Part shown: positions 24,826 through 35,043 of the stretch, one piece after another
How the letters are laid out: each line of letters starts with the position of its first letter
Position numbering within the stretch: position 1 is the stretch's first letter
From: an uncultured Lachnospiraceae bacterium
Lineage (GTDB): Bacteria; Bacillota; Clostridia; Lachnospirales; Lachnospiraceae
Direction: 5' to 3'
DNA: 62,677 nucleotides
NCBI GenBank assembly: GCA_947593735.1
Contig: CANQDT010000012.1
Coordinates: forward strand, 1 to 62,677
Translations under genes and position numbers: made by a program
The notes under the pieces: generated by a model
The model's input: the letters and a program-made list of their open reading frames with translations, nothing else
Database searches by the model: none
Told to the model about the DNA's origin: nothing

Positions 24826-26310
24826 TTATTTCACATCGTTATAATATACTTTCAAAATCTCATTGGCGATCGGCACCGCTGCCTCCGCGCCGGTCCCGGC
24901 GTTTTCTACGATAACGCTCACGACCAGCTCCGGATCGTCAACCGGGGAAAATCCGACGAACCACGAATGTGCCGGCTTGCCTCCCTCCACATCTGCCGAT
25001 CCGGTTTTCCCCGCCACATCCCCGGAGAAGCCCTGCAGGAGCGTAGCGGTCCCGCGGTCGACGACCGACTCCAGATACCGGCACAGAACCGCGGCGGTAT
25101 CTTCGTCAACGACCTGACCGCAGGACTTCGGCATCATCTTTTTGACCAGTGTCCCGTTGTAATTTTCAATATGGTCGATCAGATACGGCTTCATCATAAC
25201 GCCCCCGTTCGCGATTGCAGCCATGATCATCGCATTGTGCAGCGGCGAGATCTCCGTCATTCCCTGCCCGATCGCGATCTGCGCCCGGTCTTCCTTCTTC
25301 AAATTCTTCTTACTCGGAAATTTGCTCTGCACAGACGCCCCGTCGTACGGGAGGTCGGAATTAAAGTAGAACCGCTTGCACAGGCGGGACAGCTTTTTCA
25401 TGCTGATCTTCTGTCCGATCGTCCCAAATGAAGTATTGCACGAATAAACAAGGGAATCCTCCAGATTCACTGTCCCATGGACTTCCCCGCCATAACAATT
25501 CATCTCGTGCCCGTAAAAGATTTCTTTTCCCTTGCAGTCATACGAATATTTCTTATAATCATTCGGATGTTCGTTCATATATTCGATCGCGACGACCGTT
25601 TTAAATGTCGAGCCGGGCGGATAAAGCATCTGCGTCGCCCGGTTCAGGAGCGTCGCTTTCGTGGAATCCTCCTCATTCGTCAGGCGGTCCCAATCCGCGT
25701 CGATGCTTTCGGGATGAAAATCCGGTTTGCTGACCATTGCCCGGATCCTGCCGGTTTTTGCCTCCATCACGACCACGGCGCCGCGCCGGTCCCCTAATGT
25801 ATCATATGCGACCTTTTGCAGGCGGGTGTCCAGCGTGCTGACGACGTTATCCCCGATCTGCTTTTCCTCTTTCAGATCTTTCTCGATCCGGTCAAATACA
25901 TTGGTATGCGAAGAATAGAGATAAAAATTCGCGGTCGACTCCAGCCCTGTTTTCCCATGATCGCTATATCCGACCGCATGGGCGAACATCGGCCCGTACG
26001 GGTAGCGGCGGCTGGTCGTCCCGTCTTCGTTCGCTGCCGTTTCAGCAAGGACCTGACCGTCGCTGCTCAGTATATTGCCCCGCACGACTTTTTTTTCATA
26101 CAGCGAAATCCTCTCATTGTATGAATTGGTGATGATCTCGCCGCTGTCATGCACGACAAAATAGGCGATATATCCGATCAGACCAAGAAACAGCGCCGTG
26201 ACCAGATAGGAGACAAGAAGGATCTGACGGTTCGTATGGCGCTTTTCAATCGCCGCCCTGTCCGTCTTTTTGTTGTTGTTCACGGATGGCTTCCTCCTCT
26301 CTCTGCGCAA
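24826..26310 (-). CDS. Class B penicillin-binding protein (peptidoglycan D,D-transpeptidase)
   Basis: 494 residues: basic cytoplasmic tail, one membrane anchor (about 29-50, ILLVSYLVTALFLGLIGYIAYF), a dimerisation region, then the transpeptidase domain with all three active-site motifs: STFK in YPPGSTFKTVVA, SCN in VYSCNTSFG and KTG in AGKTGSADVEGG. It cross-links peptidoglycan and works with the SEDS protein whose gene overlaps it by 65 bp upstream. The length and pairing resemble the PbpA-RodA type rather than FtsI, but the exact subclass is unsure. Confidence 0.92.
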   Translation of the reverse strand: MRRERRKPSVNNNKKTDRAAIEKRHTNRQILLVSYLVTALFLGLIGYIAYFVVHDSGEIITNSYNERISLYEKKVVRGNILSSDGQVLAETAANEDGTTSRRYPYGPMFAHAVGYSDHGKTGLESTANFYLYSSHTNVFDRIEKDLKEEKQIGDNVVSTLDTRLQKVAYDTLGDRRGAVVVMEAKTGRIRAMVSKPDFHPESIDADWDRLTNEEDSTKATLLNRATQMLYPPGSTFKTVVAIEYMNEHPNDYKKYSYDCKGKEIFYGHEMNCYGGEVHGTVNLEDSLVYSCNTSFGTIGQKISMKKLSRLCKRFYFNSDLPYDGASVQSKFPSKKNLKKEDRAQIAIGQGMTEISPLHNAMIMAAIANGGVMMKPYLIDHIENYNGTLVKKMMPKSCGQVVDEDTAAVLCRYLESVVDRGTATLLQGFSGDVAGKTGSADVEGGKPAHSWFVGFSPVDDPELVVSVIVENAGTGAEAAVPIANEILKVYYNDVK

Positions 26311-27607
26311 TGATGGAAACGCCCTGGATCAGGTTAAAAAGGATTATCGACGACAAAATGGAACTTCCGCCGTAGCTGACAAGCGGCAGGGTCACGCCGG
26401 TGGACGGGATAAACTTCGTCACACCGCCGATATTGATAAACAGCTGAAAAACGTAGCACATGCCGAACCCCATCGCGAGCATTTTATAAAATGTACGCTT
26501 TGTCTTCATGGCGACGGAGACAAATGTGATAAAGCAGGAGATACAGACCAATATCATGCAGAGCGCGAACAGGACCCCCATTTCCTCGGCGATCGCGGAA
26601 AAAATGAAATCCGACTCCGGCACCGGGATTCGGTCCGCCATTCCCTGGCACAGACCGACGCCGAACCAGCCGCCGGTTCCGATCGCGAACAGCGACTGGG
26701 CGATCTGATATCCGCCGGATTCAATGCATGACCACGGATCTTTCCATGCAGCGACGCGCACCCTGACATGGTCAAACAGGAAGTACGCGGCATAAGAGGC
26801 AACCGAGCCTGCCAGGAGCCCGCTGAAAAAATACAGCTTATTGTCCGTCGCCACATAAAGCATGACAAGGTAGACAACGAAAAATACGAGCGCGGCGCCC
26901 AGATCCTTTTCCAGCACGAGAATGATCACATGAACCGCCGCGATCGCCGTCGTCACCAGGATCTGACGGAACGACACGGATTTGCTGAGCATTGCCGCGA
27001 CAAAAAATACAAAAATGATCTTTACAAATTCCGACGGCTGCAATTTGATCCCAAAGCTTCCGACGGATAATCGGATCCAGTTTGTCGATCCGTTTTCGGT
27101 CACGCCGATCACAAAGACCAGACTCAGGCATAAAATACCGGCGATGCCGAGCAAAAGCCCGACGCTGCTGATGTTTTTCATTTTCATCAGCAGAAAAGGA
27201 ACCGCCATCCCGATCAGGGATCCGACAGCAATGAAGACAAACTGGCGCACCGCCAGGGACAGCTGCAGCCGGGTAAGCATTGTCAGCCCCGCGATCATCA
27301 GGAAACTCATATTGTTGTACAGAAGCCTGGACGCCTGCGGGTACAGGGAAAAATAGGCGGTTTTTACAAGGATGAACGTGACCGCCTGCGCCCCGTACAA
27401 AAAGATCACGCGCAGGTCTTCCATCTGTACAAACAGGACAAGCGAACAGACAAAATGCAGCAAAAGCAGCCAGAGGAACTGGCGGTCAAGCATACGGTTC
27501 TGTTTTTCAACGTCTTTATGCCGGAATACCGTAAAACACCGGAGCGTATAAAACGCCGCGATGATGATAATGATGTAGTTGGATAAATCTCCGATGATCG
27601 TTTTCAT
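26246..27607 (-). CDS. FtsW/RodA/SpoVE family peptidoglycan glycosyltransferase
   Basis: 453 residues, a polytopic membrane protein with about ten to twelve hydrophobic segments. SEDS motifs: SFGIKLQPSEFVKIIFVFF, LVLEKDLGAALVFF, GTGGWFGVGLCQG, ESDFIFSAIAEEMG and the C-terminal TGVTLPLVSYGGSSI. The family polymerises lipid II together with a class B PBP, encoded here by the next, overlapping gene. FtsW versus RodA cannot be settled from the sequence alone. Confidence 0.92.
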   Translation of the reverse strand: MKTIIGDLSNYIIIIIAAFYTLRCFTVFRHKDVEKQNRMLDRQFLWLLLLHFVCSLVLFVQMEDLRVIFLYGAQAVTFILVKTAYFSLYPQASRLLYNNMSFLMIAGLTMLTRLQLSLAVRQFVFIAVGSLIGMAVPFLLMKMKNISSVGLLLGIAGILCLSLVFVIGVTENGSTNWIRLSVGSFGIKLQPSEFVKIIFVFFVAAMLSKSVSFRQILVTTAIAAVHVIILVLEKDLGAALVFFVVYLVMLYVATDNKLYFFSGLLAGSVASYAAYFLFDHVRVRVAAWKDPWSCIESGGYQIAQSLFAIGTGGWFGVGLCQGMADRIPVPESDFIFSAIAEEMGVLFALCMILVCISCFITFVSVAMKTKRTFYKMLAMGFGMCYVFQLFINIGGVTKFIPSTGVTLPLVSYGGSSILSSIILFNLIQGVSIIAQREEEAIREQQQKDGQGGD

Positions 27608-27612
27608 AAAAA

Positions 27613-30012
27613 CTACTCAATTCCTCTTTTCCAGTGTCCTCTTGTAAAATGCTCCGGAAGATGCCGCGGCGGTTCGCCATATCGGCATACCCGTACCATA
27701 TCCTGTATGATTTCGTCCGCCCTTCCGGTATCCTCCACCGTCAGCCGCGCCTGATACCCGCGGCAGCCAAGCGGCGCGATCTCATCCCACAGATCGAGCA
27801 GATACAATGGCTCCGCATTATATATGACATTATGGCAGCCGGAACAGTCATTCCATACAGGAAAACGCCTGCGGTACCGGTCTTTCAGGAACAGCAGTTC
27901 CTTCCGGCGGTCGCACAGCCCGGCATTCTTTTTGAGGCATCCCGCCGTTATCATAAGCGGAACATACCCATAGACGATCATAGTAGGGGCAATAAACCGC
28001 AGCCGGGACAATTCCTTCCGGTTCAATTCCAGGGGAAGCACGCCCGGGCAGTGAAAAAAATCAACCGCCGACTGATTATACTGATACAGGAAAGCGTCGC
28101 CCTCGATTTCCTTCTCCCATCCAAGGCGGTCGCGCGCAAACGCGAACGCGTCGACGCTTCCCACGACAAGCCCGTCGATATCGGCGCGCCGGAAAATCTG
28201 TTCCATCTCTGATCTCTGCATCCCGGTTTCGTCCCTCATGACGCGCGGGAGTATGCAGAAGATCTTTTTTCCATGTTCATGCGCGCGGACGGCAGCGTCC
28301 GCCCACCGGTCCATGTCGAACAGGCTGTAATCTATATTCACGCGGGAAATCTCCGGCGTATCAAGGACGGCTGATAAAAAGCGCGCCTGATATATGGAAA
28401 CCGACAGTTCCGCCTGCGCTGGGGCTTCCTCCGCGCAATGCCGCTTTGTTTTCGGGAAACAGTCCGGCACATGCGGCCGTCGGCAGGCGTCCCGGATCTT
28501 CTCATCCAGAAGCGCGAGACCCCGCCGCCGGAGTTCTTTTATTTCACGGACAGGGAGAAAGATATCCGGATCCGCGTCGATCCAGCAGGAAACGGCGCGG
28601 TATCCGGCGCCGCCCGTTTTGCGCAACAATCCGTTCAGCTGCTCCGCTGTCACCGGAGCGTTCTCCGCCTTTTCAACGACAGCGCCCTGCACGCGGACAC
28701 TGTGCGGATCTTTTTTCAGGATCAGCTCCGCGGGCTCTCCCGCGTGAAAACAGCCGATGATCTCAACCGGGATCCCTGCCGGGCGGTCAAGATACTGTTC
28801 CCGCATCGTCTTCACAAGCTCCTGATTTTCTATCCGAAACAGTTTTTGCCCGTCCCGTATCCGCCGAAGTTCCCTTGCTTTCAAAGAAACCCTGCGATCC
28901 GCTTTTTCCTCCGCCGGGGCGGTAAGCGCGACCGGTTCCGCGCCGGTATCGATCTCCACGCGGTCCCCTTTGTGCAGGTCTTTTCGGAGCGATACGACGA
29001 TCGAATCTCCCTTTTTCGCTTCCACCGTTCCGATCCAGAGTCCCTGATGGCCGTTCTTTTTTTCCGACATCAACTCTTTGCCGTTGTGCATATCATAATA
29101 TCCATGGGAAAAACCGCCGCGGTTAAAGCAGTCCGCCAGAAGATCCCGGTCTTCCTGCGCCGCGCGGTACGGCTCGTCCGGGTGTTCCAGACAACGATCC
29201 AGGCACCGGCGGTAGACCGATACCGCCGCCGCTACATAGATCTCATTTTTCATCCTGCCTTCGATCTTAAAAGAATCAATGCCTGCCTGCAAAAGCTCCG
29301 GGAGATCGTCCAAGGTACACAGATCCCTGAGGCTGAGCAGGTACGGGGCGTCCGCGCGCGAAACGCGCTCATCCTCCCGATATAATTCATACGGAAGGCG
29401 GCACGGCTGGGCGCATCTTCCCCTGTTTCCGCTTCTTCCGCCCAGCATACTGCTCATCAGGCACTGCCCGGAATAGCAATAGCACATCGCTCCGTGGATG
29501 AACGTCTCCACTTCGATCTCCGCCTGTTCCCGGATCCGCCGGATCTCCTGAATGGACAATTCCCGTGCCGGAACGATCCTCTGCACGCCGTGTTTCTTCA
29601 AAAAACGTGCGCCGTCAACGCCCGTAACCGTCATCTGCGTGCTCGCGTGAACCGGCATCTCCGGGAATTGTTCCCGAATATAGCGGAGAACGCCGAGATC
29701 CTGAACCAGAACCGCATCCATGCCTGCCTCATAAAGAGGGGCAAGGAATGCGTACAGTTCCGAAAATTCGTCTTCCTTGACCAGCGTATTGAGCGTCAGA
29801 TATACCCGTCTGCCGCAGCGGTGCGCGTAATCCAGTACCGAAAGCAGTTCTTCGCCGCTGAAATTCGCGGCGTACGCGCGGGCGCCAAATCTGGTCCCGC
29901 CCACATATACCGCGTCCGCACCGGCATGGACAGCCGCGTAAAAGGTTTCCATAGAGCCCGCGGGCGCGAGCAGCTCCGGTCGTCGCACGCTATTCTCCTT
30001 TCCCGGCGTCAT
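27613..30012 (-). CDS. U32 family peptidase-like protein (RlhA/collagenase-like)
   Basis: 799 residues. The N-terminal U32 domain has [28 protein letters not shown] and the signature [20 protein letters not shown] around residue 165, followed by [11 protein letters not shown] with the Cys set of the RlhA-type iron-sulfur proteins. A central beta domain and a C-terminal half with further Cys ([12 protein letters not shown]) follow. Relatives act in tRNA or rRNA hydroxylation rather than proteolysis, so an RNA-modifying role is likely (family knowledge, inference here). The start overlaps ruvB by 23 bp. Confidence 0.85.
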   Translation of the reverse strand: MTPGKENSVRRPELLAPAGSMETFYAAVHAGADAVYVGGTRFGARAYAANFSGEELLSVLDYAHRCGRRVYLTLNTLVKEDEFSELYAFLAPLYEAGMDAVLVQDLGVLRYIREQFPEMPVHASTQMTVTGVDGARFLKKHGVQRIVPARELSIQEIRRIREQAEIEVETFIHGAMCYCYSGQCLMSSMLGGRSGNRGRCAQPCRLPYELYREDERVSRADAPYLLSLRDLCTLDDLPELLQAGIDSFKIEGRMKNEIYVAAAVSVYRRCLDRCLEHPDEPYRAAQEDRDLLADCFNRGGFSHGYYDMHNGKELMSEKKNGHQGLWIGTVEAKKGDSIVVSLRKDLHKGDRVEIDTGAEPVALTAPAEEKADRRVSLKARELRRIRDGQKLFRIENQELVKTMREQYLDRPAGIPVEIIGCFHAGEPAELILKKDPHSVRVQGAVVEKAENAPVTAEQLNGLLRKTGGAGYRAVSCWIDADPDIFLPVREIKELRRRGLALLDEKIRDACRRPHVPDCFPKTKRHCAEEAPAQAELSVSIYQARFLSAVLDTPEISRVNIDYSLFDMDRWADAAVRAHEHGKKIFCILPRVMRDETGMQRSEMEQIFRRADIDGLVVGSVDAFAFARDRLGWEKEIEGDAFLYQYNQSAVDFFHCPGVLPLELNRKELSRLRFIAPTMIVYGYVPLMITAGCLKKNAGLCDRRKELLFLKDRYRRRFPVWNDCSGCHNVIYNAEPLYLLDLWDEIAPLGCRGYQARLTVEDTGRADEIIQDMVRVCRYGEPPRHLPEHFTRGHWKRGIE

Positions 30013-31021
30013 CCGGAACCGGGAGCCCGAAATGCCGGTATGCGTTCGGCAGCGCCGTACGTCCTCTCGGCGTCCGTTTGATCAGCCCGTTTTGAATCAG
30101 ATATGGCTCATAAACGTCCTCGATCGTCCCCGGGTCTTCTCCGATCGCCGCCGCCAGTGTATCCAGCCCGACCGGTCCGCCGACAAATTTATCAATGATA
30201 GTCAGAAGAATCGTCCGGTCGATCTGGTCAAGTCCCAGCCGGTCCACATCCAGCGCGTTGAGCGCGTTGGCGGCAACCTCCCCGGTTATCTTTCCGTCAT
30301 ACCGGACCTGCGCGAAATCCCGCACCCGTTTCAGGAACCGGTTCGCGAGACGCGGGGTCCCTCTCGACCGTCTCGCGAGCTCCACCGCGCCTGTCGCGTC
30401 GATCTCCACATCAAGCACATGCGCGGACCGCTCAATGATCTGCGTCAATTCTTTGACTGTATACATTTCAAGGCGGCTTACGACTCCGAACCGGTCGCGC
30501 AGGGGAGCGGTGAGCATCCCGACCCGCGTCGTCGCCCCGACGAGGGTAAACGGCGGCAGTTCCAGCCGGATCGAGCGCGCGCCGGGTCCCCGCCCGATCA
30601 TAATGTCGATGGCGTAATCCTCCATCGCCGGATACAGCACTTCCTCAACCTGCCGGTTCAGGCGGTGGATCTCATCAATGAAAAGAACGTCGCCCTCCTG
30701 GAGCCCGTTTAAGATCGCCGCGATCTCTCCCGGCTTCTCGATCGCCGGTCCGGACGTGATTTTGATATTGACGCCCATCTCATTCGCGATAATGCCGGCA
30801 AGCGTCGTTTTCCCAAGACCGGGCGGGCCGTACAGAAGCACGTGGTCCAGCGTCTCACCCCTTTGTCTCGCCGCCTGCATGAAAATGCTGAGGTTTTCTT
30901 TCGACTTGCTCTGTCCGATATATTCGTCCAGCGTTTTTGGTCTCAGATGATTTTCTGTTTTTTTATCTTCTTCGGTCATTTCTGTGGTGATCATTCTCTG
31001 TTCCATATCGTCTCCCATCAT
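29990..31021 (-). CDS. ruvB: Holliday junction branch migration ATPase RuvB
   Basis: 343 residues. AAA+ motor: [18 protein letters not shown], Walker [14 protein letters not shown], Walker [12 protein letters not shown], arginine-finger region and [19 protein letters not shown]-terminal winged helix with [12 protein letters not shown]. It drives branch migration with RuvA. Its start overlaps the ruvA stop by 4 bp. Confidence 0.97.
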   Translation of the reverse strand: MMGDDMEQRMITTEMTEEDKKTENHLRPKTLDEYIGQSKSKENLSIFMQAARQRGETLDHVLLYGPPGLGKTTLAGIIANEMGVNIKITSGPAIEKPGEIAAILNGLQEGDVLFIDEIHRLNRQVEEVLYPAMEDYAIDIMIGRGPGARSIRLELPPFTLVGATTRVGMLTAPLRDRFGVVSRLEMYTVKELTQIIERSAHVLDVEIDATGAVELARRSRGTPRLANRFLKRVRDFAQVRYDGKITGEVAANALNALDVDRLGLDQIDRTILLTIIDKFVGGPVGLDTLAAAIGEDPGTIEDVYEPYLIQNGLIKRTPRGRTALPNAYRHFGLPVPDDAGKGE

Positions 31022-31626
31022 ATTGCCAGGATCTTCAGGGCTTCTCTGAGCAGCTGTTCGGTCGGCATACCGTCCGCGTCCGGGATCGCCTGGACCGCGC
31101 GCACCGCTTCTGAATTGGAATAGCCGAGGCTCACAAGCGCGAGGGCGGCTTCATTTGCCGCCGCGTTCTGCGCATTGCCGGCAGGCTGTTCCTGCGCGCC
31201 GCCAAAGAAATCAAGCGCGTCTTCCAGTTTCAATTTATCTTTTAATTCCATGATCAGCCGTCTTGCGCCCTTCGGTCCGATGCCGGGCGTCTGGGAGATC
31301 GCTTTCTCATCATCGCTGATCACCGCGTAGCGGAGCTGTTCCACCGTGAGTGTGGAAAGGACAGCCAGAGCCGCTTTCGGCCCGATGCCGCTGATCCCGA
31401 TCAGGAGCCGGAATACCGACAGATCCTCTCTGGACAGGAACCCGTACAGATCCATGATGTCTTCCCGCACATACAAATAAGTATACAGCTTCACTTCGCT
31501 TCCAACGCCCGCGATCTGTGTAAGGACCGATCCCGGTACTTTTATCTCAAATCCGATCCCCTGATGGTCCAATATCAGAGAATCTTCATATACAAGATCT
31601 ACCCTGCCTGTCACAAATGCGATCAT
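31018..31626 (-). CDS. ruvA: Holliday junction DNA helicase subunit RuvA
   Basis: 202 residues from [15 protein letters not shown], chosen for the RBS GGAGGTAAGATTGAG; the longer in-frame reading extends beyond the normal family start. OB domain, then helix-hairpin-helix repeats ([36 protein letters not shown]), then a flexible linker and the C-terminal domain III ([17 protein letters not shown]) that contacts RuvB. Confidence 0.96.
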   Translation of the reverse strand: MIAFVTGRVDLVYEDSLILDHQGIGFEIKVPGSVLTQIAGVGSEVKLYTYLYVREDIMDLYGFLSREDLSVFRLLIGISGIGPKAALAVLSTLTVEQLRYAVISDDEKAISQTPGIGPKGARRLIMELKDKLKLEDALDFFGGAQEQPAGNAQNAAANEAALALVSLGYSNSEAVRAVQAIPDADGMPTEQLLREALKILAI

Positions 31627-31715
31627 CTCAATCTTACCTCCAACCGATTTTCTGCTTCCATTTTTTTCATACAGCGCCCTCATTTTACCACAGGTTGACA
31701 AAAAAACCAATCATC

Positions 31716-31744
31716 TTGTAAAAGAATCTTATTTTCGGTATAAT
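31716..31744 (+). promoter_or_regulatory. Promoter of the exonuclease-like gene
   Basis: TTGTAA, exactly 17 bp, TATAAT, ending 30 bp before the ATG at 31775. Confidence 0.7.
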
Positions 31745-31774
31745 AATGTGGAAGAAAATATAGAGGAAATGCCA

Positions 31775-32752
31775 ATGAAACTCATACAAAAAACGCTCGA
31801 AAATGTCTCTGTCCCCTGCGCCGCCTGCATCCGGGACAGATCCGCTCTTTTTTTTGATATTGAAACGACCGGCCTGTCCGCCAGAAGTTCGTTTCTTTAT
31901 CTGATCGGCGCCGTTTTCTGCCAAAATTCCGAATGGACCATGATCCAGTGGTTCAACGACGACGGAGACTCCGAAGAACAGATCCTTGACTGTTTTCTCG
32001 AATACTCCGCCCATGCCGGGACTTTGATCAGCTATAACGGGAACCGATTTGATATCCCATATCTGAAACAGCGGTGCGGTTACTATAACAAAAGCGCGGA
32101 CGCGCTGGAAAAAGATCCGATCGACCTGTACCAGCTTGCCCGAAACTACAAAAAGCTGCTCGGTCTCCGCGCGCTGAAACAGCGGAATGTCGAGGAACGG
32201 TTCGGCGTGTCCCGCGAAGAATTTCAATCCGGGGAGGATCTGATCCGAACCTATTATCTTTATCTGAAAGTCCGGGACAGCGACCGGGAGCAGGAGCTTC
32301 TCCGGCACAACGAGGACGACGTGCGCGGGATGCTGGCGATCAGCGGTATGCTTCCGCTTCATCAGCTGATGCAGGGACAGCTCCGCTTTGTGTCCGCGTC
32401 CGGGAACGAAGACCGCGTTCTCCTCTCGCTCAGAGCCGACGGTCCCCTGCCGGACATCGACCGCTCGAACGATTATTTCCGGCTTATCACGAAGAATGAC
32501 CGCGCAGCGCTCCATATCCCGCTGGTACACGGGCAACTCCGCAATTATTATATGAATTATAAGGATTATTATTATCTTCCGGCGGAGGATATGGCGGTTC
32601 ATAAATCCGTCGCGGCATACGTGGACAGAGCGGCAAAAGAAAAAGCGACCCTTGCTACCTGTTACACGTGGACGCCGTACCATTCCGGATTATTTACGCA
32701 GGAAACTGCCTGCGCGTACGCGCGCGCCGCGCTTCATACGTTCCTGACATAA
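31775..32752 (+). CDS. RNase H-like / YprB family 3'-5' exonuclease domain protein
   Basis: 325 residues from MKLIQKTLEN, with GAGGAA 7 bp upstream; nine further upstream codons are in frame. DEDD-type motifs: LFFDIETTGLSARSS (Asp-Glu) near residue 30, SYNGNRFDIPYLKQR, and RHNEDDVRGMLAISG. YprB-type proteins are predicted nucleases of unknown substrate. It is one of few plus-strand genes on this side and is convergent with ispH-S1. The long minus-strand frame opposite it is a shadow. Confidence 0.88.
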   Translation: MKLIQKTLENVSVPCAACIRDRSALFFDIETTGLSARSSFLYLIGAVFCQNSEWTMIQWFNDDGDSEEQILDCFLEYSAHAGTLISYNGNRFDIPYLKQRCGYYNKSADALEKDPIDLYQLARNYKKLLGLRALKQRNVEERFGVSREEFQSGEDLIRTYYLYLKVRDSDREQELLRHNEDDVRGMLAISGMLPLHQLMQGQLRFVSASGNEDRVLLSLRADGPLPDIDRSNDYFRLITKNDRAALHIPLVHGQLRNYYMNYKDYYYLPAEDMAVHKSVAAYVDRAAKEKATLATCYTWTPYHSGLFTQETACAYARAALHTFLT

Positions 32753-32781
32753 AAATGCCTTCGGCACCTCAGCTCCCCTGC
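32751..32781. repeat. Interspersed intergenic repeat, copy A
   Basis: 31 bp starting AAAAATGCCTTCGGCA and ending TCCCCTGC; matches 52752-52782 (opposite strand) at 28 of 31 positions. It begins in the stop codon of the exonuclease gene and includes the palindrome TGCCTTCGGCA. Confidence 0.6.
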
Positions 32782-32831
32782 GAACGCCTGGAACGCTTAT
32801 CCGCTAAAAGCGTGCGCCGCCGGACGTATCA

Positions 32832-32875
32832 AACAACAGACGGAAGTCCGCATATGCGGGCTTCCGTCTGTTGTT
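32832..32875. terminator. Bidirectional hairpin between convergent genes
   Basis: 15-bp perfect arms AACAACAGACGGAAG and CTTCCGTCTGTTGTT, plus an inner CCGCATATGCGG palindrome. It lies between the exonuclease gene and ispH-S1, which converge. T runs are short on both sides, so termination strength is unsure. Confidence 0.7.
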
Positions 32876-32892
32876 TTCAGGCTTTCCCTGAT

Positions 32893-35022
32893 CTATTCAT
32901 TTTCTTCGGTATTCTCACCGGTCTCTTCTTCTGCCTCTGCTACCGGGGATTCCTCCGCCTCAGCAGGAGCTTCTTCTGTCTCTTCCGGAACTTCCGCCGT
33001 ATCTGCGGGAGCCTCAGCGTCCGTATTTTCCTCCGGAACAGCCGCTTCCGCAGGCTCCGTCTCATCAACAGGAGCGATATCCGGTTCTTCCGCCGCCGGT
33101 TCCGGCGCGGCGTCTTCCTGCTTCGGTGCCGGATCCGCATCCACCGGAAGTAAAATCTTCCTGCTCAAGCTGATCTTTTTCTCATCCGGTTTAAAATCAA
33201 CGATCTTCGCTTCAATGATCTCGCCTGTCTTCAGCACATCCGAAGGCTTCTCGATCCGCTCGCGCGCGATCTGCGAAACATGGAGCAGCGCGTCGACACC
33301 CGGCTCCAGCTCAATGAACGCGCCGAAATCCGTCATACGCGCGACTTTTCCGGTTACGATGGTTCCAACCGCGAACTTCTCTTCCGCGTTCAGCCATGGA
33401 TTTTCCTCCGGGAATTTCAGGCTGAGGGCGATCTTATTTTCATTGATATCTTTGATCAGGACTTTTAATGCCTGTCCGACAGAAAATACTTTGCGCGGGT
33501 TATCCACACGACCCCAAGACATCTCCGAAATATGGAGCAGCCCGTCGGAGCCTCCCAGATCGACAAACGCGCCGAAATCCGTGATATTCTTTACAATTCC
33601 TTCCACAGTATCGCCGATGTGGATCCGCTCCAGAAGCTCTCTCTGCTTCTCCAGCTTTTCCGCGATGATCAGCTGCTTCCTGTCGCCGATGATCCGTCTC
33701 TTGCGCGGATTGAACTCGGTGATCACAAACTGGATCTCCTGTCCGGCGAATTTTGATAAATCCCTCTCATACGTATCTGATACAAGACTTGCCGGAATAA
33801 ATACTTTCGCTTCGTCGATCACGACGCTTAAACCGCCCGAAACAACATTGGAAACGGTCGCCGTGAGCACCTCTTTGTTCTCGAACGCTTCCTCCAGCCT
33901 CTGGTTGCCTTTCTCCGCCGCCAGCCTCTTGTAAGTCAGAAGCACCTGTCCCTCGCCGTCGTTTACTTTCAGGACCTTCGCCTCCATCGTATCGCCGGGT
34001 TTTACAACGTCGCTCAGAACGACGCCTGGTGTGTTCGTATATTCATTGCGGGTGATAATGCCGTCCGCCTTGTAACCAATGTTCAGTACGATCTCGTCCT
34101 CATTCACATCGATGACTTTTCCTTCTACAACATCTCCATTTCGTATTGTAACCAGGCTTTCCTCTAACAATTCCTCAAAACTTTTCTCTGACATGCTGTC
34201 ATAAACCTCCTTGATTAAAGTCCTTGGGGTCGATGCCCCTGCCGTAATACCTACTCTACGAAATTTCTTCAACTGTTCTGTGTCCAAGTCATCTACAGTT
34301 TGTATAAAATAAGTATTGCCACACGACTTTGCGCAAATTTCACACAATTTTTGTGTATTTGAACTATTTCGACCTCCGATCACGACCATCGCGTCCACCT
34401 GCTCTGCCAGGGCTCCTGCCTCCTGCTGGCGTTCCGCGGTCGCGTTACAGATAGTCTTATAGACTTTATTATTATAATACCTCTTTGCTATAATTTCAAC
34501 TATTTCTTCAAATTTCTCATAATTAAATGTGGTTTGAGACACAACAGATATCATTTTATCTGCCGATAATGACAATTTTTGTACATCCTCAACGGATTCT
34601 ACAATATAAGTGTCATTTTCTGACCATCCCTGAATCCCTTTTACTTCCGGATGATCCGCGTTCCCCACAATGATGATCGCATGTCCCCTGCCGCTGTCTT
34701 CCCGGACAATTTCGTGGATCTTGCGCACAAACGGACAGGTCGCGTCCACGATCGTGACGTCTTTCCTGTTTAACAGGTCATAGACGTCCTTTTCCGCGCC
34801 ATGCGACCGGATGATAACGGTCCCGCGCTCCAGCTTCGCGAGTTCGTCCTTCGTATGCAATATACGGACGCCGCGCGATTCCAGATCCGCTACTACCGTT
34901 TCATTGTGGATGATCGGCCCGTATGTATAGACCGGATCGTTCCCGACCTGTCCATATACCTTGTCCACCGCGCGCTTTACGCCAAAGCAAAAGCCCGCGG
35001 TTTTCGCAACATAAACTTCCAT
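32893..35022 (-). CDS. ispH: IspH (HMBPP reductase) fused to ribosomal protein S1
   Basis: 709 residues from MEVYVAKTAGF, chosen for the RBS GGAGGGACGCC. Residues 1-276 are IspH, with the three 4Fe-4S Cys in AGFCFGVKRAV, DATCPFVRKIH and KTICNATAERQQ; it makes IPP/DMAPP from HMBPP. Residues from about 295 carry four S1 RNA-binding repeats (for example VEGKVIDVNEDEIVLNIG, GIVKNITDFGAFVDLGGSDG, GKVARMTDFGAFIELEPGVD). The C-terminal 85 residues are an acidic Glu/Ala/Pro-rich tail. Such fusions are known in Clostridia. The S1 half probably works on mRNA at the ribosome. An internal ribosome-binding site lies at the junction. Confidence 0.95.
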   Translation of the reverse strand: MEVYVAKTAGFCFGVKRAVDKVYGQVGNDPVYTYGPIIHNETVVADLESRGVRILHTKDELAKLERGTVIIRSHGAEKDVYDLLNRKDVTIVDATCPFVRKIHEIVREDSGRGHAIIIVGNADHPEVKGIQGWSENDTYIVESVEDVQKLSLSADKMISVVSQTTFNYEKFEEIVEIIAKRYYNNKVYKTICNATAERQQEAGALAEQVDAMVVIGGRNSSNTQKLCEICAKSCGNTYFIQTVDDLDTEQLKKFRRVGITAGASTPRTLIKEVYDSMSEKSFEELLEESLVTIRNGDVVEGKVIDVNEDEIVLNIGYKADGIITRNEYTNTPGVVLSDVVKPGDTMEAKVLKVNDGEGQVLLTYKRLAAEKGNQRLEEAFENKEVLTATVSNVVSGGLSVVIDEAKVFIPASLVSDTYERDLSKFAGQEIQFVITEFNPRKRRIIGDRKQLIIAEKLEKQRELLERIHIGDTVEGIVKNITDFGAFVDLGGSDGLLHISEMSWGRVDNPRKVFSVGQALKVLIKDINENKIALSLKFPEENPWLNAEEKFAVGTIVTGKVARMTDFGAFIELEPGVDALLHVSQIARERIEKPSDVLKTGEIIEAKIVDFKPDEKKISLSRKILLPVDADPAPKQEDAAPEPAAEEPDIAPVDETEPAEAAVPEENTDAEAPADTAEVPEETEEAPAEAEESPVAEAEEETGENTEENE
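34194..34212 (-). promoter_or_regulatory. Internal Shine-Dalgarno and ATG at the IspH-S1 junction
   Basis: On the minus strand, AAGGAGG (34212-34206) precedes an in-frame ATG (34194, MSEKSFEELLEE) by 11 nt, exactly where IspH ends and the S1 part begins. A free S1 protein of about 433 residues could be made from it. Confidence 0.55.
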
Positions 35023-35043
35023 GGCGTCCCTCCGACACAAAAA

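Noticed and set aside
31685-32683. 332-residue minus-strand reading frame
   Set aside because: Exact shadow of the exonuclease gene, which has promoter, RBS and DEDD motifs; the shadow has no recognisable domain.
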